DNA of 64,000 bases from WHSW01 sp963842795 (GTDB lineage Bacteria > Actinomycetota > Thermoleophilia > Solirubrobacterales > 70-9): assembly GCA_963842795.1 (NCBI GenBank), contig CAWJHV010000002.1, positions 37,732 through 101,731 on the forward strand, in the 5' to 3' direction. The notes below the pieces were generated by a model, which was not told where the DNA came from, made no database searches, and saw nothing but the letters and a program-made list of their open reading frames with translations. Of this stretch, positions 18,741-27,586 are shown one piece after another. A program made the position numbers and the translations under genes. Each line of letters opens with the position of its first letter. Positions within the stretch are counted from its first letter, which is position 1.

Positions 18741-19243
18741 TTCTCCGCCGGCCGATCGCCGCGCGAGCTCGCGATCGCTGTCGCGCTCAGCGGCTGGTAG
18801 GAGGGCGCGGGGCTCGCGGGTCGCTCTCCCAGCAGCCGATGGTGCACGCGGACGACCTCCTCGAGGACCTCGGGGCGGTTGGCGAACTTGCGCTCATAGC
18901 CGCGAACCTTCTTCACCGTCGCCAGGTCGGCCTTCCCGAGCGCCGCCACGATCTCCTCGACGCTGAGCGCGTCGTAACCGGACAGCGGCTCGGATCCGCG
19001 CATCCACCGCAGCTTGTCGAGCACCGCGTCGCGGTCCTGATGGGAGCGCTCATATCCCTCGATTGCCTCGAGCTCGACCTGCGAGTGATCGTGGAGCCCG
19101 TCGATCACCTGCCGGGCGCCGAGGCGGTCGTAACCGGCGAACGGGAGCGCGGCCTCCGCGACTGGACCCGGCTCCGCATCGTCGGATTGGACTGAGGACT
19201 CGGTGGTCGAGACCCGATCGCGGAGGGTGGTGAGGATGCTCAT
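18737..19243 (-). CDS. Helical-repeat protein (two GYDxL...YERxxxxR units)
   Basis: 168 residues from ATG 19243. Two similar units are present: FAGYDRLGARQVIDGLHDHSQVELEAIEGYERSHQDRDAVLDKL and LSGYDALSVEEIVAALGKADLATVKKVRGYERKFANRPEVLEEV. Each should form two or three helices. Single copies of this unit occur in many small actinobacterial proteins of unknown role (possibly the DUF8129 group; name uncertain). The C-terminal 25 residues are low complexity. It heads a three-gene run with DUF2294 and the exported hydrolase. Confidence 0.75.
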   Translation of the reverse strand: MSILTTLRDRVSTTESSVQSDDAEPGPVAEAALPFAGYDRLGARQVIDGLHDHSQVELEAIEGYERSHQDRDAVLDKLRWMRGSEPLSGYDALSVEEIVAALGKADLATVKKVRGYERKFANRPEVLEEVVRVHHRLLGERPASPAPSYQPLSATAIASSRGDRPAEK

Positions 19244-19316
19244 GTGGCGTGCCCTTCCCCGGCGATCCCGCCGGGACGAAGTGAAGCGGCGAGCTCGCCG
19301 CCTGGGCACGAAAGCG

Positions 19317-19329
19317 TATCACCCGATTC
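19317..19329 (+). promoter_or_regulatory. Leaderless-type promoter segment, copy of the one at 20048
   Basis: TATCAC at 19317-19322 lies exactly 13 bases before an ATG at 19330, the same spacing as TATCCT and ATG at 20048/20061. The surrounding 37-base blocks match at 30 positions, including GATTCATGA and TGTCCGGAGATC. A -10 box at this distance from ATG is typical of leaderless transcripts in actinobacteria. No convincing -35 is seen. Confidence 0.45.
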
Positions 19330-19410
19330 ATGATTTCTGTGTCCGGAGATCGTCTACAGGAATCACCGGGACGGACTACACTGCGCCTCGGAGCGCCGTT
19401 GGACCGCTGA
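19330..19410 (+). CDS. 26-codon ORF, possible remnant or leader
   Basis: ATG at 19330 opens MISVSGDRLQ..., whose start resembles the N-terminus MNSMSGD of the HTH protein at 20061. After about seven residues the similarity ends and the frame stops at 19410. It could be a relic of a duplicated regulator gene, or a short leader ahead of the SnoaL gene at 19513. Expression is not shown by the sequence. Confidence 0.35.
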   Translation: MISVSGDRLQESPGRTTLRLGAPLDR

Positions 19411-19512
19411 CGAGAGCCACGTGATGCGCGGCCTCCGCTCCACACTCTGGGTGCCCGACTGGGAGCGACCCGCTCCACCGGTGGCAGCCCTGCAACGGAA
19501 GGAAGTGGCTTC

Positions 19513-19965
19513 ATGGCCACCACTACGCAAGAGAACATTGCCGTCGCGCGACGTCTGCTCGCGGAGACGTTCGGCGAGGGAAAGCTCGACCTGATCGACG
19601 AGCTGTGCGTCGACGGGTACGTCGATCACGACCCGATCATGGGCGACCGCGGCCGCGAGAGCGTCAAGGAGACCGTCGCGGGCTACCGCGAGGCGTTCCC
19701 CGATCTCGCGTTTACGGTCGAGGACGCCTTTGCCGCCGACGACAGGGTCGTCGTCCGCTGGAAGGCCGAGGGCACGTTCGAGAACGAGTTCATGGGCCAG
19801 CAGCCGACCGGTGAGAAGGGCGAGCCGGTCTACGGCATCGCGATCGACCGCTTCGAGGACGGCAAGGTCGCGGAGTCCTGGACGCAGTGGGACACGCTGC
19901 GCTTCATGAGGAACATCGGCGCCATGCCCGAGGCGGGCGAGGTCCCGACCCCGGCCACGGTCTAG
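19513..19965 (+). CDS. SnoaL-like (ester cyclase) domain protein
   Basis: 150 residues of the NTF2/SnoaL fold: ENIAVARRLLAETFGEGKLDLIDELCVDGYVDHDP, then ETVAGYREAFPDLAFTVEDAFAADDRVVVRWKAEGTF and the closing FEDGKVAESWTQWDTLRFMRNIGAMP, as in the ester-cyclase subgroup. The GGAAGGAAG site precedes the ATG. The substrate is unknown; many members bind small cyclic compounds. It is followed by a strong hairpin. Confidence 0.88.
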   Translation: MATTTQENIAVARRLLAETFGEGKLDLIDELCVDGYVDHDPIMGDRGRESVKETVAGYREAFPDLAFTVEDAFAADDRVVVRWKAEGTFENEFMGQQPTGEKGEPVYGIAIDRFEDGKVAESWTQWDTLRFMRNIGAMPEAGEVPTPATV

Positions 19966-19986
19966 TAGATCGCCGAGCAGGCGCGC

Positions 19987-20013
19987 GCGGGTGGCCGGTT
20001 CACGGCCACCCGC
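19987..20013 (+). terminator. Hairpin after the SnoaL gene
   Basis: A perfect 11-base stem (GCGGGTGGCCG with CGGCCACCCGC) around a 5-base loop GTTCA, starting 22 bases after the stop codon. There is no T-run, as is usual for GC-rich actinobacteria. It separates the SnoaL gene from the promoter of the HTH gene. Confidence 0.65.
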
Positions 20014-20047
20014 CGTGCCGCTTCGCGAGCGAAGCCCGCATAGAACG

Positions 20048-20060
20048 TATCCTGTGATTC
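20048..20060 (+). promoter_or_regulatory. Leaderless-type promoter of the HTH gene
   Basis: TATCCT at 20048-20053 lies 13 bases before the ATG and would place the transcript start at or next to the start codon. ATTCATGAAT, a 10-base palindrome spanning the ATG, could be the regulator's own operator. The block recurs at 19317. Confidence 0.45.
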
Positions 20061-20405
20061 ATGAATTCGATGTCCGGAGATCAGGAGCAGACGACGGGCC
20101 TCCCCACAGCGGGCTGGGACTTCCTGACGAACCACGCCCACGTCCTCATCTGCGTCGCCCACGACCCAGGGATCCGGCTGCGCGACATCGCCACCGCGGT
20201 CGGGATCACCGAGCGCGCCGCCCACCGGATCGTCGCCGAGCTGGTCGAGGAGGGATACGTGCTGCGGGAAAAGCAGGGCCGTCGCAATCGCTACCAGGTG
20301 GTCGCGGAGCGGCGCCTCCGCCACCCGCTCGTCGAGGAGCGCGAGATCGGCGACCTGCTCGAGATCGTGGCCGGGTCGAAGAGGCTCGGGTCGAGCGCTA
20401 GCTGA
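20061..20405 (+). CDS. Small winged-helix transcriptional regulator
   Basis: 114 residues. The helix-turn-helix reads IRLRDIATAVGITERAAHRIVAELVEEGYVLREKQGRRNRYQV, resembling the ArsR/MarR/IclR DNA-binding part without a separate ligand domain. The C-terminal LVEEREIGDLLEIVAG may dimerise. No Shine-Dalgarno site is present, which fits the leaderless promoter. A near copy of its start region lies upstream of the SnoaL gene, suggesting a shared control element. Confidence 0.85.
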   Translation: MNSMSGDQEQTTGLPTAGWDFLTNHAHVLICVAHDPGIRLRDIATAVGITERAAHRIVAELVEEGYVLREKQGRRNRYQVVAERRLRHPLVEEREIGDLLEIVAGSKRLGSSAS

Positions 20406-20429
20406 TCGCCGGTCGGTCCGGGCCCCCGC

Positions 20430-23321
20430 TCAAAACGGAAGGTGGCAGCGGTAGGCGGCGTCGTTGGCGTATAGGAGGCGTCCGCCGAACAGCGCCGGGT
20501 CGAAGAACCGCAGCGGGTGCAGGCCGAGGCCGGGCGAACGGGCGTCGGGAGCGTTGAAGAGCAGGTTCCCGATCGCCGCCGTGGGGACTTGCGCGAACCC
20601 TCGGGTGGCGAACAGCCCGGTCTTGACCTCGGTCGTGTCGATGTACCCCAATGTGACCTGCACCTGCATGTTGCCGGGGAGGGCGCTCCACTTGTGGTAC
20701 TGGTATTCGTGCTCCCCTACGTCGAACCCGCACGAGGTCCCGTTCGGGTTTCCGGCGCCATGGGGCTTCGGCGTAACCCAGATCAGATCGGGATACACGC
20801 TGGGCACGAGCGCGTTGGCGAACCACTGGTTGGCCGCGAGACGCAAAGGGGGGATCGCGTCGTCGACCGTCGGCGGCAGCTTCCAGGCGTTGTCGATCCG
20901 ATCGCGAACCGCCTGCATCTTGCCCCAGTCGCTGACCATCAGCAGGGCGACGCCGGTGGTGCCTCGCTGGGCGAACTCGTAGCGGTCGGCGAGCTTGCCG
21001 CCGAGATCGTTGACGTTGGCGGTGATCTCGTCGGCGAGGACCGGGCTGCCGTCGTTGTCGGCGAAGAGCGAAACCAGGCCGAATACCCCGGCGGTGCCTG
21101 AGAGGATCGGGGCCACCTCCTCGCTCGCACCCTCGCTGGCGATCGCGAGCACGGCCGCCATCAGCTGCAGGGCCCAGCCGGTGGACCTCCCGCCGTCCGC
21201 GGCGACGTCCTGCTTGAGCTGGTCGCCGAGCCGTTGCAGGTCGAGCTGGCTGCGTCCCTGGACCCGCGCGAAGGGCTTCTGCAGGACGTCGAAGTAATGC
21301 TTGATGTTCTCCAAGGCTGAGATCTCGACGAGGAGCTGCGTCTTGACCGAGGCGAACTGCTCGGCGGTGAAGCCGGGGTCGCCGCTCGGGTAGGCGAGGG
21401 CGGTGAGGTCGGTTGACTTCTGACCCCAGGCGGTGCCCTCGTAGTTCTCGTAGTAGCGCCGGCGCATCTCGCAGCTTTGGCTCTCCCTCGGGCAGAACCC
21501 GAGCGCGATGCCGATGTAGGTCTCGGCTCGCTTCTCACCGTCGGACGCGAAGGCGGGAAACTGTTGCGGCGCCTGCCAGGCGACGTCGAACATCTCGGTG
21601 GTCACCGGGCTGAGGTCGTCCGCGGCGAGCATCGGCGAGTACCGGAAGCTGCGATCGCGGGAGAGGATGCCGTTCAGCTCTCCCTCCTCGGCCGCCGAGG
21701 TGCTCGACTCGACCGCCGGTGCGCTCCCGTCCACCTGCCCGACGAGGGCGTAGTCGTCGTCGCCGTCCAGCCCCTGGGCGACGAAGAAGCTGCTGCCGAA
21801 GCGCCTGAGCCACCCGGCGACGGCCTCCCAGCCATGGTTCGACCCCCGTGGGTGTCCGATGCTCTGGACGATGAGGACCGGTCGCCCCGACGTGTTCGAG
21901 TAGTCACGCAGTTGCGTCCCGGCGGTTTGCTGGGCCGCATCGAAGCCGCCTCCGTTGGTGGCCAGGGCGGTGTTGGCGAGCACGCCCCCGGTCATGCTGT
22001 CGATGAGGGCGACATGGAACCCCGCCGTCGCCCCCGCGGGCAGCGCCGCCGTGAGCGTCTGGCCGCCGACGAGCATGGTGTTGCTCGTCGCCTGCGTACC
22101 GCCGGCGCGGGTATCGAAGGTCAGATGGTCGGACGAGACGAGGTCGTAGCGCTTCTGGGCAAGCGGATTCTCCGCCGCCTGGTTGAGCTGCAGATAGGCA
22201 TGGATGTTTCCCGCCGACGGATCGTTCACCTCGGTTTCGATCTCGACCGGGATCTTCGTCCAGCCGGCTCCATCCACCCCGCCGGGGATCCCGGCGATGG
22301 AGAAGGGGCGGCCGTTGGCGAGCGCCGAGCGCTCGGGATCGGTCAGCTTCTCGGCCCCGAGGAAGGTCGCGAGACGGTTGAATGCGGGGACGTCGGCGCC
22401 GTTCCAGCCGCCGGGGCCGCTGACGATCATCAGGTAACGGTCGGTGTGGTCGGCGCCACCCCAGCGCGACGCGATCTGCATCAGGTGGTCGAGGCCGCCG
22501 CCGTCACGGGGCACGGTGCCCGACTCGACGATCTGGCGCGTGGTCCGCTCCAGGACGGCGACGAAGACACCGTTGCGGTCGGTCGTGTCCTTGACCGGCG
22601 CACCATTGATGCGGATCGCGCCGTCCGGGACATCGGACAGCGTCTCCACGGTGACGCCGATCGGCGGGTCGGGAGGCCGCGCGGTGACCAGGACCCTGTC
22701 GTCGGCGGTCCGACCTCCGCCCGCGACCTTCATCGCGAGGACGTATGTGCCGTTGACGTCGGGCGTCAGCCCGGGCGTCTTCGCCTGTGGGTCGCTGAGC
22801 ACGGCCTGCGATCCGGCGGGTGCGTGAACGATGCGCCAGCGCGGGCTTCGTGCCTCCCCGACGCCGGCGGAGAGATTCGCCTGACGGCCCAGGACCGCGG
22901 GCTCACCGACGATCGCGCTCCGGTCACGGCCCGCGTCGGCGATCGCGGCGTCATCGGGCAGGCGAACGACCCGCACCTCGCCGTCGTGGCGGCCTCCGGG
23001 GAGCGATGCCCGGACGCGAACGTGGTTGATGCCCCCGCGCAGGCCGTTGTGTGCGGTCAGCGGCGCGAAGCGGGTCCGGGCTCCGTCGTGGTGGAAGTAG
23101 GTCCGGGCACGGCGGCCGTTCACCCATGCCTTGACCGAGGCGCCGCGGGGAACCTCGACCCGGAGGACGACCGGGGCACGCGCGGTGCCGACGCGCAGGG
23201 ACTTGACCGAGAGGAGCTTCGGGGCGTGCCGCACCGCGGCGCCGGCGGGCGCGGCGGCTCCGCCGAGGAGCGCGGCGACGCCGAGCGCGATTGAGACAAC
23301 GGAAATCAGCCGCGCGCGCAT
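20430..23321 (-). CDS. Large secreted protein with a PKD/REJ-like domain, function unknown
   Basis: About 963 residues from MRARLISVVSIALGVAALLG, a classic signal peptide; earlier ATGs at 23339 and 23369 are possible. After about 90 residues comes one immunoglobulin-like PKD/REJ-type unit (ADAGRDRSAIVGEPAVLG to TYVLAMKVAGGGRTADDRVLV). The remaining roughly 750 residues match nothing I recognise. They include GGADHTDRYLMIVSGPGGWNG and a helical ALENIKHYFDVLQKPFARVQ stretch. It is presumably exported and may have enzymatic or adhesive activity. Confidence 0.75.
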   Translation of the reverse strand: MRARLISVVSIALGVAALLGGAAAPAGAAVRHAPKLLSVKSLRVGTARAPVVLRVEVPRGASVKAWVNGRRARTYFHHDGARTRFAPLTAHNGLRGGINHVRVRASLPGGRHDGEVRVVRLPDDAAIADAGRDRSAIVGEPAVLGRQANLSAGVGEARSPRWRIVHAPAGSQAVLSDPQAKTPGLTPDVNGTYVLAMKVAGGGRTADDRVLVTARPPDPPIGVTVETLSDVPDGAIRINGAPVKDTTDRNGVFVAVLERTTRQIVESGTVPRDGGGLDHLMQIASRWGGADHTDRYLMIVSGPGGWNGADVPAFNRLATFLGAEKLTDPERSALANGRPFSIAGIPGGVDGAGWTKIPVEIETEVNDPSAGNIHAYLQLNQAAENPLAQKRYDLVSSDHLTFDTRAGGTQATSNTMLVGGQTLTAALPAGATAGFHVALIDSMTGGVLANTALATNGGGFDAAQQTAGTQLRDYSNTSGRPVLIVQSIGHPRGSNHGWEAVAGWLRRFGSSFFVAQGLDGDDDYALVGQVDGSAPAVESSTSAAEEGELNGILSRDRSFRYSPMLAADDLSPVTTEMFDVAWQAPQQFPAFASDGEKRAETYIGIALGFCPRESQSCEMRRRYYENYEGTAWGQKSTDLTALAYPSGDPGFTAEQFASVKTQLLVEISALENIKHYFDVLQKPFARVQGRSQLDLQRLGDQLKQDVAADGGRSTGWALQLMAAVLAIASEGASEEVAPILSGTAGVFGLVSLFADNDGSPVLADEITANVNDLGGKLADRYEFAQRGTTGVALLMVSDWGKMQAVRDRIDNAWKLPPTVDDAIPPLRLAANQWFANALVPSVYPDLIWVTPKPHGAGNPNGTSCGFDVGEHEYQYHKWSALPGNMQVQVTLGYIDTTEVKTGLFATRGFAQVPTAAIGNLLFNAPDARSPGLGLHPLRFFDPALFGGRLLYANDAAYRCHLPF

Positions 23322-23413
23322 CACGGCAGGCGAGATCATCGAGAGCACAGCCCCATCCGACCACTGCATCGGCCGGGTCCGCCGATCCCTTTACCGCCCC
23401 GTTCACAACACGG

Positions 23414-23818
23414 TCAAGCCGCGTCGCGCACCGAGCCCTTCGCCTCGGCCAGGGCGGCCTCGAACTCGCTTGCCGAGCTCCTCGCCCGCCGAACCTTCCC
23501 GACCGAGGCGGACGGGTAGAAGGAGCCGGGCTCGACGGTGTAGGTCTCGCCTTGGACGTTCAGGTAGAGGCCGGTGCCGAACGACCACCAGGGCTTGGAC
23601 TCGACGGTCACCACGCTGACCGGCGCGGAGAGCACCACCCGGGGCGGTCGGCCGTCGCCCTCGGGCATGACCAGGAGCAGCCGTCCGTCGCTGATCAGCA
23701 CTCGGCCGGACATCGTCCAGTAGCGCCGCCCTGGGCCGAAGGCCGCGTGAGCGTCGAAGTCGGGGTCCGTCTCGGGCTCCTCGAACGGTTCTCCCGGAGG
23801 GCTCTCGGTCAATCGCAT
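23414..23818 (-). CDS. Hypothetical protein, PH-like beta-rich core
   Basis: 134 residues, with an AGGAGG site before the ATG. The middle (YWTMSGRVLISDGRLLLVMP to VVLSAPVSVVTVESKPWWSFGTGLYLNVQGETYTVEPG) alternates short strands in the manner of bacterial PH/GRAM-like domains. The C-terminal ASEFEAALAEAKG is helical. There is no signal peptide or membrane segment. The family is not firmly identified. Confidence 0.7.
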   Translation of the reverse strand: MRLTESPPGEPFEEPETDPDFDAHAAFGPGRRYWTMSGRVLISDGRLLLVMPEGDGRPPRVVLSAPVSVVTVESKPWWSFGTGLYLNVQGETYTVEPGSFYPSASVGKVRRARSSASEFEAALAEAKGSVRDAA

Positions 23819-23958
23819 CGTTGCCTCCTGATTGTCATTTCACGGGCGGGCGCTCGCGCACCCCGATCACCGGCATCCTCACCCACCGCCCGCCGCCGGC
23901 CGAGCTTTTCAGAGATCTTCGAACGCCGGAGCGCTCTCGTCCGCACGCGACCGCGCCT

Positions 23959-24396
23959 TCAACCGCCCTCGGGCCCTCCCGGCAACGGATCGTCCGGATG
24001 GATCTGATCGAGCGACGTCGCTCCGGCGAGCTTCCACTCGCCGTCCTCCTTCTGCAGCGGCACAATCTCGGCGGTCGTCTCGGCGGCGAGCGCCACCTGG
24101 CCCCGGTCGCCGTCGACGATCACATTCGAGATCTCGTAGTCGGGGATCTCGACCCGCTCGTCTTCCAGCAGCTTGAAGCCGCCCGTGTACACGTCGCGGC
24201 ACGATCCCGAGACCTCGAGGTCGTCGAGCTCGGCCTGGGTGAGCAGCGAGCAGACCCGGTCGGGGTCGCCGGCTTCGAGCGCCTCGACGTACGCCTCGAC
24301 CGCTGCGCGAGCCTCGGCCTCGGGGTCGTCGCCACAGCCGCCCAGCGCGGCGAGCGAGAGCGTCGCGAGGAGGATGAGTGACGCCGCCCGGCCCAC
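23959..24396 (-). CDS. Lipoprotein, NTF2-like
   Basis: About 145 residues from GTG 24396: a short signal sequence LILLATLSLAALGGC with a lipobox, then a domain (EAVEAYVEALEAGDPDRVCSLLT...WKLAGATSLDQ) that resembles small NTF2-like lipoproteins. It would sit on the outer face of the membrane. The start is uncertain: GTG 24396 overlaps by 24 bases the ATG of the divergent propeller gene, and no other start is in frame near it. Confidence 0.75.
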   Translation of the reverse strand: MGRAASLILLATLSLAALGGCGDDPEAEARAAVEAYVEALEAGDPDRVCSLLTQAELDDLEVSGSCRDVYTGGFKLLEDERVEIPDYEISNVIVDGDRGQVALAAETTAEIVPLQKEDGEWKLAGATSLDQIHPDDPLPGGPEGG

Positions 24397-25786
24397 CTGG
24401 GGCGACGACGCTACCGGGCGGCCGACCGGCGCGCGCCGGTCGGCGATCGGGAAGAATCGCGGCCCGGAGGCCCCCCTGAGCGCCCACGCACGCAAGTCAT
24501 CGCGCCACCTGATCCTCGCGGCTGCCCTCGCCGCCATCGGCATCGCCGGCGTGCTCGCGCTCGCAGCCGCCGACGATCCCTCCAGCGCACGGGCCCAGGG
24601 CGTCGCCCGGGCCCAGGACCAGCGCAAGGCCGTGAAGGGCAAGCGGCTGCGCTCGGTGATCGCGATCTCCAACAACTGGGACGGGACCATCGACTTCGCC
24701 GACGCGAAGACGTTCGAGGTGCTCGACCGGATAAACGCGATCCCCGACCACGACGAGCGGATGTCGGAGATCATGCTCGACCCGGTCAAGCTCGGCTTCT
24801 TTCTCGCGATCCGCCAACTGATCGGCGAGGGCCACGACCAGTTCGTCGACGACGCCTTCCTGCACCCGCGCGGCCGCTACATCTACATCTCGAGGCCAAG
24901 CTTCGCCGATGTCGTCGCGATCGACCTGAGCACCGAGCAGATCGTGTGGCGGACCGAGGTCGCGGGGGTGCGCGCCGACCACATGGCGATCTCCGAGGAC
25001 GGCAGGGAGGTGATCGTCTCCGCCTCGACCGGGAACGTCGGCCAGGTGATCGAGACGCGAACCGGCGAGATCGTCAAGCAGTTCGAATCGGGCGACTCAC
25101 CGCACGAGACCAACTACTCGGCCGACGGCGAGGTGCTCTACCACGCGGCGATCGGCCGCGTCTACACACCGACCGACGACGCCCAGCTCGACACATCCAA
25201 GGGCGAGACGTTCTTCCAGATCGTGGACGCCGACACGATGGAGATCATCGAGCGGATCCACTTCAAGGAGAAGCTGCGCGAGGCGGGGCACCCGGGGATG
25301 AGCGACGCGGTGCGCCCGATGGCGCTCTCACCCAACGAGCGCTTCCTCTACGCGCAGGTCTCGTTCTTCCACGGCTTCGTCGAGTACGACTTCAAGAAGG
25401 ACAAGATCACACGCGTGGTCAGGCTCCCGGTCGCCGACGCGATCAAGGACCTGCCGAAGGAGCAGTACCTGCTCGACTCCGCCCACCACGGGATCGCGCT
25501 CGACCCGACGGGCAAGCGCTTCTGCGTCGCCGGGACGATGTCCGACTACGCGGCGATCGTCAGCCGCCGCAAGCCGTCGCGCTTCAAGATCCTCGACGTC
25601 GGCCCGAAGCCGTACTGGTCGACCAACAGCGCCAACGGCAAGCGGTGCTACGTCTCGGTCAGCGGCGCCGACCGGGTCGCGGTGATCTCCTACCGCAAGC
25701 GCAAGGAGATCGCGAGCATCCCCGTCGGCGACCACCCGCAGCGCGTGCGCACGGGCGTGGTCGTAAACAAGTACTTGAGGCCCTAG
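24373..25786 (+). CDS. Exported YVTN-type beta-propeller protein
   Basis: About 470 residues from ATG 24373 with a long n-region, then the hydrophobic SSRHLILAAALAAIGIAGVLALAAA. Propeller blades follow: GTIDFADAKTFEVLDRI, GRYIYISRPSFADVVAIDLST, DHMAISEDGREVIVSASTGNVGQVIETRTGEIV, and so on to GADRVAVISYRKRKEIASIPVGDHPQRVRTG. Such propellers are usually extracytoplasmic and bind partners or catalyse redox steps. The start codon overlaps the divergent lipoprotein start, so one of the two is likely mis-set; ATG 24373 is the only standard start in the window before the signal sequence. Confidence 0.8.
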
Positions 25787-25787
25787 G

Positions 25788-27581
25788 TCAGCTGCCCTCA
25801 TGCGGAATCGGGATCGGTGGCTCGATCAGCGTCGGCTCGGGCTCGCCCTGCCCGGGAGCGGGAACGAACCATGGCCCGGTCTCCGGTGCGTTCGTCGGCG
25901 GCAGCTCCCAGTGCGGACAGGAGCGGATCCCGACCGGATAGATAGTCAGGTCGCCGTCGGGGCCGAGTCGCAGTCGCAGGAAGTTCTTGTAGTCCGTGCT
26001 CGCGATTGCTCCGCAGATCTCCGTCGCGTGCTGGCGGCCGTCATTGACATTGGCGAGCCATAGATAGAGCGCGAACACGAGCCGGCCAAGAGTGAACCCG
26101 ACCACGAAGAGACCGCCGGCAACGATCCAGCCCAGCACCATCCCGTCCTGAGCCGGGCAGTCCCAGTTCCGCAGGAGCCAGAGGCCCAGCAGGGTCAGCC
26201 CGACCGCCGGCACCACGTGGGCGGCGGTATGCAGGCCGCCGAATACCCAGCGCCTCAATCCCGCCGAGAGCCACGGTCCCTTCTCGGCACTCGCGAACGC
26301 CCACAGGCCGACCACGAGAGCGGCGACCAGCAAGAGGTTCCAGACCGTTACCGCGTCCCAGAAAATCGCCCAGGCGGACCGGTCGACCAGGCTCGACTGG
26401 AGTCCCGTGTCCTGATCCTTGAGCCCGGCTGCAAGCAGGACGGCCAGGAGGCCGTAGATCCCACCGATGAGGAAGCCCAGCCTGTGAACTCGCGCCACGC
26501 CTCTGAAGACGGTGTTGCGCATCGCGACCGATTGATCGGGCGTCGGAGAGACGCCCTTGCGCGTGTACCCGACGGGGGCCCCCGCCCCTGCTCCCGCCAA
26601 GCTCAGGCTCGACGGAAGGCCGTGGGTTGTCGAGGTGTGGGCTCCCCCACCCCCGGCGGTAATCCGCTCCTGCGGGCTTCCAGGCTCGTCCCGGTGGTAG
26701 CGCGCGTAATGGTGCTTGTCGCCGGAGAGGGTCACCGCGACCGTCGCCCCCCGGGCCTCCACCAGCTGCTCCTCGAGATAGCTGAGGGCTTCCCAGCTCC
26801 CCTCCTTCATCAGCTCGGCGCTCGGGGCCTCGGCATCTACCCAGCTTGGCTTGGCGGTCGCGATGATCACCCTGTCGCCCGGGCGCAGTAACGCGCTCGC
26901 GTTGCGGAAGTAGCTGAGCTGCGGACCGTCCATATAGGTGTCGAACTGGATGTCCGTCGCCCACAGCCACCAGCGCTGTGGCAGCCGGAGGGCGAAGTAG
27001 CTGCGGTGCTGCTTGGTCTTCCAGCCGCCGATCCACGCGTCCTGACAGAAGAGGCGCATGAAGCTCGTCAGGCCGTCGTACCAGTCGTGGTTCCCCGGGA
27101 TCGCGTACAGGTGCGGCGGCTCTTCGTCATCCGGTGTGTACGGATAGGCCGCTCGGTACGGCCCGACGAATCGATCCCGGTAGGCCTTCCACCCGGCCGA
27201 CGGGTAGACCTGATCGCCCCCGAGGATCAGCAGCCTGCCGCGTTTGGTCTCGAACCGTTCACCGTCCCACTCGAAAGTTCGCGATCGCTCGGCCAGGAGT
27301 CGGGCAACGGTGTACGTCGAGTGGAACCCCTCCCCGACATCGGCCACGTAGTCGATCCAGAACGCCCCGTCCTCGTCGCGGTCCGAAACGTCCAGGTACT
27401 CCAGGGGGAGCCCGGCCTCGACCTCGCGCTTGTCGACAAAGCGGGCGAACAGCCCGGAGATAGCGACCTCGAGCCCGGCTCTGATCAGGAACGTCGGCCG
27501 CAGCCAGTGCACCATCTCCTGGCGCTCGAAGCCAAGCGCGCTCTCTGTCCTCGGTCTCGACGGTCGCTCGGACGCAGCCAT
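25788..27581 (-). CDS. Membrane-bound metallophosphoesterase
   Basis: 597 residues. A calcineurin-like phosphoesterase domain (about 115-310) shows the motifs LILGGDQVYP, AIPGNHDWYDG and TLSGDKHHYAR, which bind two metals. Four membrane segments follow from about 370 to 540 (for example LGFLIGGIYGLLAVLLAAGL, WNLLLVAALVVGLWAFASA, VVPAVGLTLLGLWLLRNW, WIVAGGLFVVGFTLGRLVFALY). The substrate is unknown. Its start is 5 bases after the stop of the dipeptidase gene, so the two are one operon. Confidence 0.9.
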   Translation of the reverse strand: MAASERPSRPRTESALGFERQEMVHWLRPTFLIRAGLEVAISGLFARFVDKREVEAGLPLEYLDVSDRDEDGAFWIDYVADVGEGFHSTYTVARLLAERSRTFEWDGERFETKRGRLLILGGDQVYPSAGWKAYRDRFVGPYRAAYPYTPDDEEPPHLYAIPGNHDWYDGLTSFMRLFCQDAWIGGWKTKQHRSYFALRLPQRWWLWATDIQFDTYMDGPQLSYFRNASALLRPGDRVIIATAKPSWVDAEAPSAELMKEGSWEALSYLEEQLVEARGATVAVTLSGDKHHYARYHRDEPGSPQERITAGGGGAHTSTTHGLPSSLSLAGAGAGAPVGYTRKGVSPTPDQSVAMRNTVFRGVARVHRLGFLIGGIYGLLAVLLAAGLKDQDTGLQSSLVDRSAWAIFWDAVTVWNLLLVAALVVGLWAFASAEKGPWLSAGLRRWVFGGLHTAAHVVPAVGLTLLGLWLLRNWDCPAQDGMVLGWIVAGGLFVVGFTLGRLVFALYLWLANVNDGRQHATEICGAIASTDYKNFLRLRLGPDGDLTIYPVGIRSCPHWELPPTNAPETGPWFVPAPGQGEPEPTLIEPPIPIPHEGS

Positions 27582-27586
27582 CTCGA

